Assembly: GCF_000282115.1 (NCBI RefSeq)
Contig: NZ_AKJY01000065.1
Coordinates: 1-61,715, forward strand
DNA length: 61,715 nt
Reading direction: 5' to 3'
From: Chryseobacterium populi
Lineage (GTDB): Bacteria > Bacteroidota > Bacteroidia > Flavobacteriales > Weeksellaceae
Below the pieces are notes generated by a model. The model did no database searches. It was not told the origin of the DNA and was given only the letters and a program-made list of their open reading frames with translations. This document shows positions 61,539 through 61,715 of the stretch, one piece after another. The position numbers were made by a program, and so were the translations under genes. Within the stretch, counting starts at the first letter, position 1; every line of letters starts with the position of its first letter.

Positions 61539-61715
61539 ATGAAAAACTTAAAAAAACTTTCAAGAAACGACATGAAAGCAGTAACCGGGGCTGTAGCCGC
61601 TCCTTGTGACGGATGGAAATTATGCCATGCCAATGATGACGGAACCTATGGATGGGGAATGTGCCCGCCTGAAACAGGAGGTACAAGCTGCCACAACTAT
61701 GCTTGCGGCGGGGGG
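61539..61715 (+). CDS. Bacteriocin-like precursor peptide (partial, runs off the window)
   Basis: The 59 visible codons start MKNLKKLSRNDMKAVTGA, a Chryseobacterium-type bacteriocin-like leader ending in a G-A/GG-like junction. The part after it carries four Cys (about residues 23, 29, 42, 51) and a fifth at 56, with many Gly: a secreted disulfide-rich or modified peptide. Its enzymes or transporter, if any, would lie beyond the window. Confidence 0.75.
   Translation, partial: MKNLKKLSRNDMKAVTGAVAAPCDGWKLCHANDDGTYGWGMCPPETGGTSCHNYACGGG

Noticed and set aside
1..61715. tRNA, rRNA or complete insertion sequence
   Set aside because: None could be recognised on either strand by reading; the RAYT is the only transposase trace.

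Overview
The window is a 61.7-kb piece of an AT-rich chromosome that reads as a flavobacterium of the Weeksellaceae, most likely Chryseobacterium or a close relative. This rests on Bacteroidota-type -7 promoter boxes (TAnnTTTG) with few Shine-Dalgarno sequences, PorT and a type IX secretion (T9SS) sorting domain, a grasp-with-spasm peptide cluster, a Chryseobacterium-type bacteriocin-like leader, and the order zapA / 6S RNA / rny. No rRNA, tRNA, CRISPR array or intact insertion sequence was found.

Layout. 1-3.0 kb (minus): a RiPP locus with precursor peptide, hairpin, DUF6624 lipoprotein, ATP-grasp maturase, an unrecognised 59-aa ORF and a SPASM maturase cut by the window edge; an XRE regulator diverges from it. 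3.5-8.1 kb (minus): rny, 6S RNA, zapA and a coiled-coil partner, then porT, menG/ubiE and a membrane protein. 8.2-32.9 kb: mostly housekeeping and envelope genes, including a FabH-like synthase, metallophosphoesterase, D-amino-acid oxidase, threonine dehydrogenase, gamma-glutamyltransferase, a dicarboxylate symporter, two DUF3857 proteins, gyrB, cydAB, lysS and rlmF, plus two short inverted-repeat intergenic elements.

33.0-41.3 kb (plus) is a full tryptophan operon (trpE-G-D-C-lipoprotein-F-B-A). It is preceded by a previously easy-to-miss leader peptide with three consecutive Trp codons and a terminator/antiterminator pair. Between trpF and trpB sits a broken REP-associated transposase flanked by perfect inverted REP palindromes, the left one forming the end of trpF itself. 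lipB and a beta-lactamase-family hydrolase follow.

43.3-46.5 kb carries a peroxide-response set (nitroreductase, OhrR, Ohr) with a palindromic operator and an exported deformylase-like protein. 46.6-56.7 kb is a heme acquisition island: a seven-gene minus-strand operon (TonB receptor, HmuY, HmuT, HmuU, HmuV, a methyltransferase, HmuS), a ChaN-like protein, and a divergent HmuY-like protein with a T9SS C-terminal domain. The divergent genes share an intergenic TAGAATAATTCTA-type operator, which suggests co-regulation by iron. 56.8-61.7 kb holds small regulators and enzymes: a monooxygenase, TauE exporter, Rrf2, DUF4268, and a Crp/Fnr regulator whose own upstream palindrome recurs before an SDR gene. 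The window ends inside a Cys-rich bacteriocin-like peptide gene.
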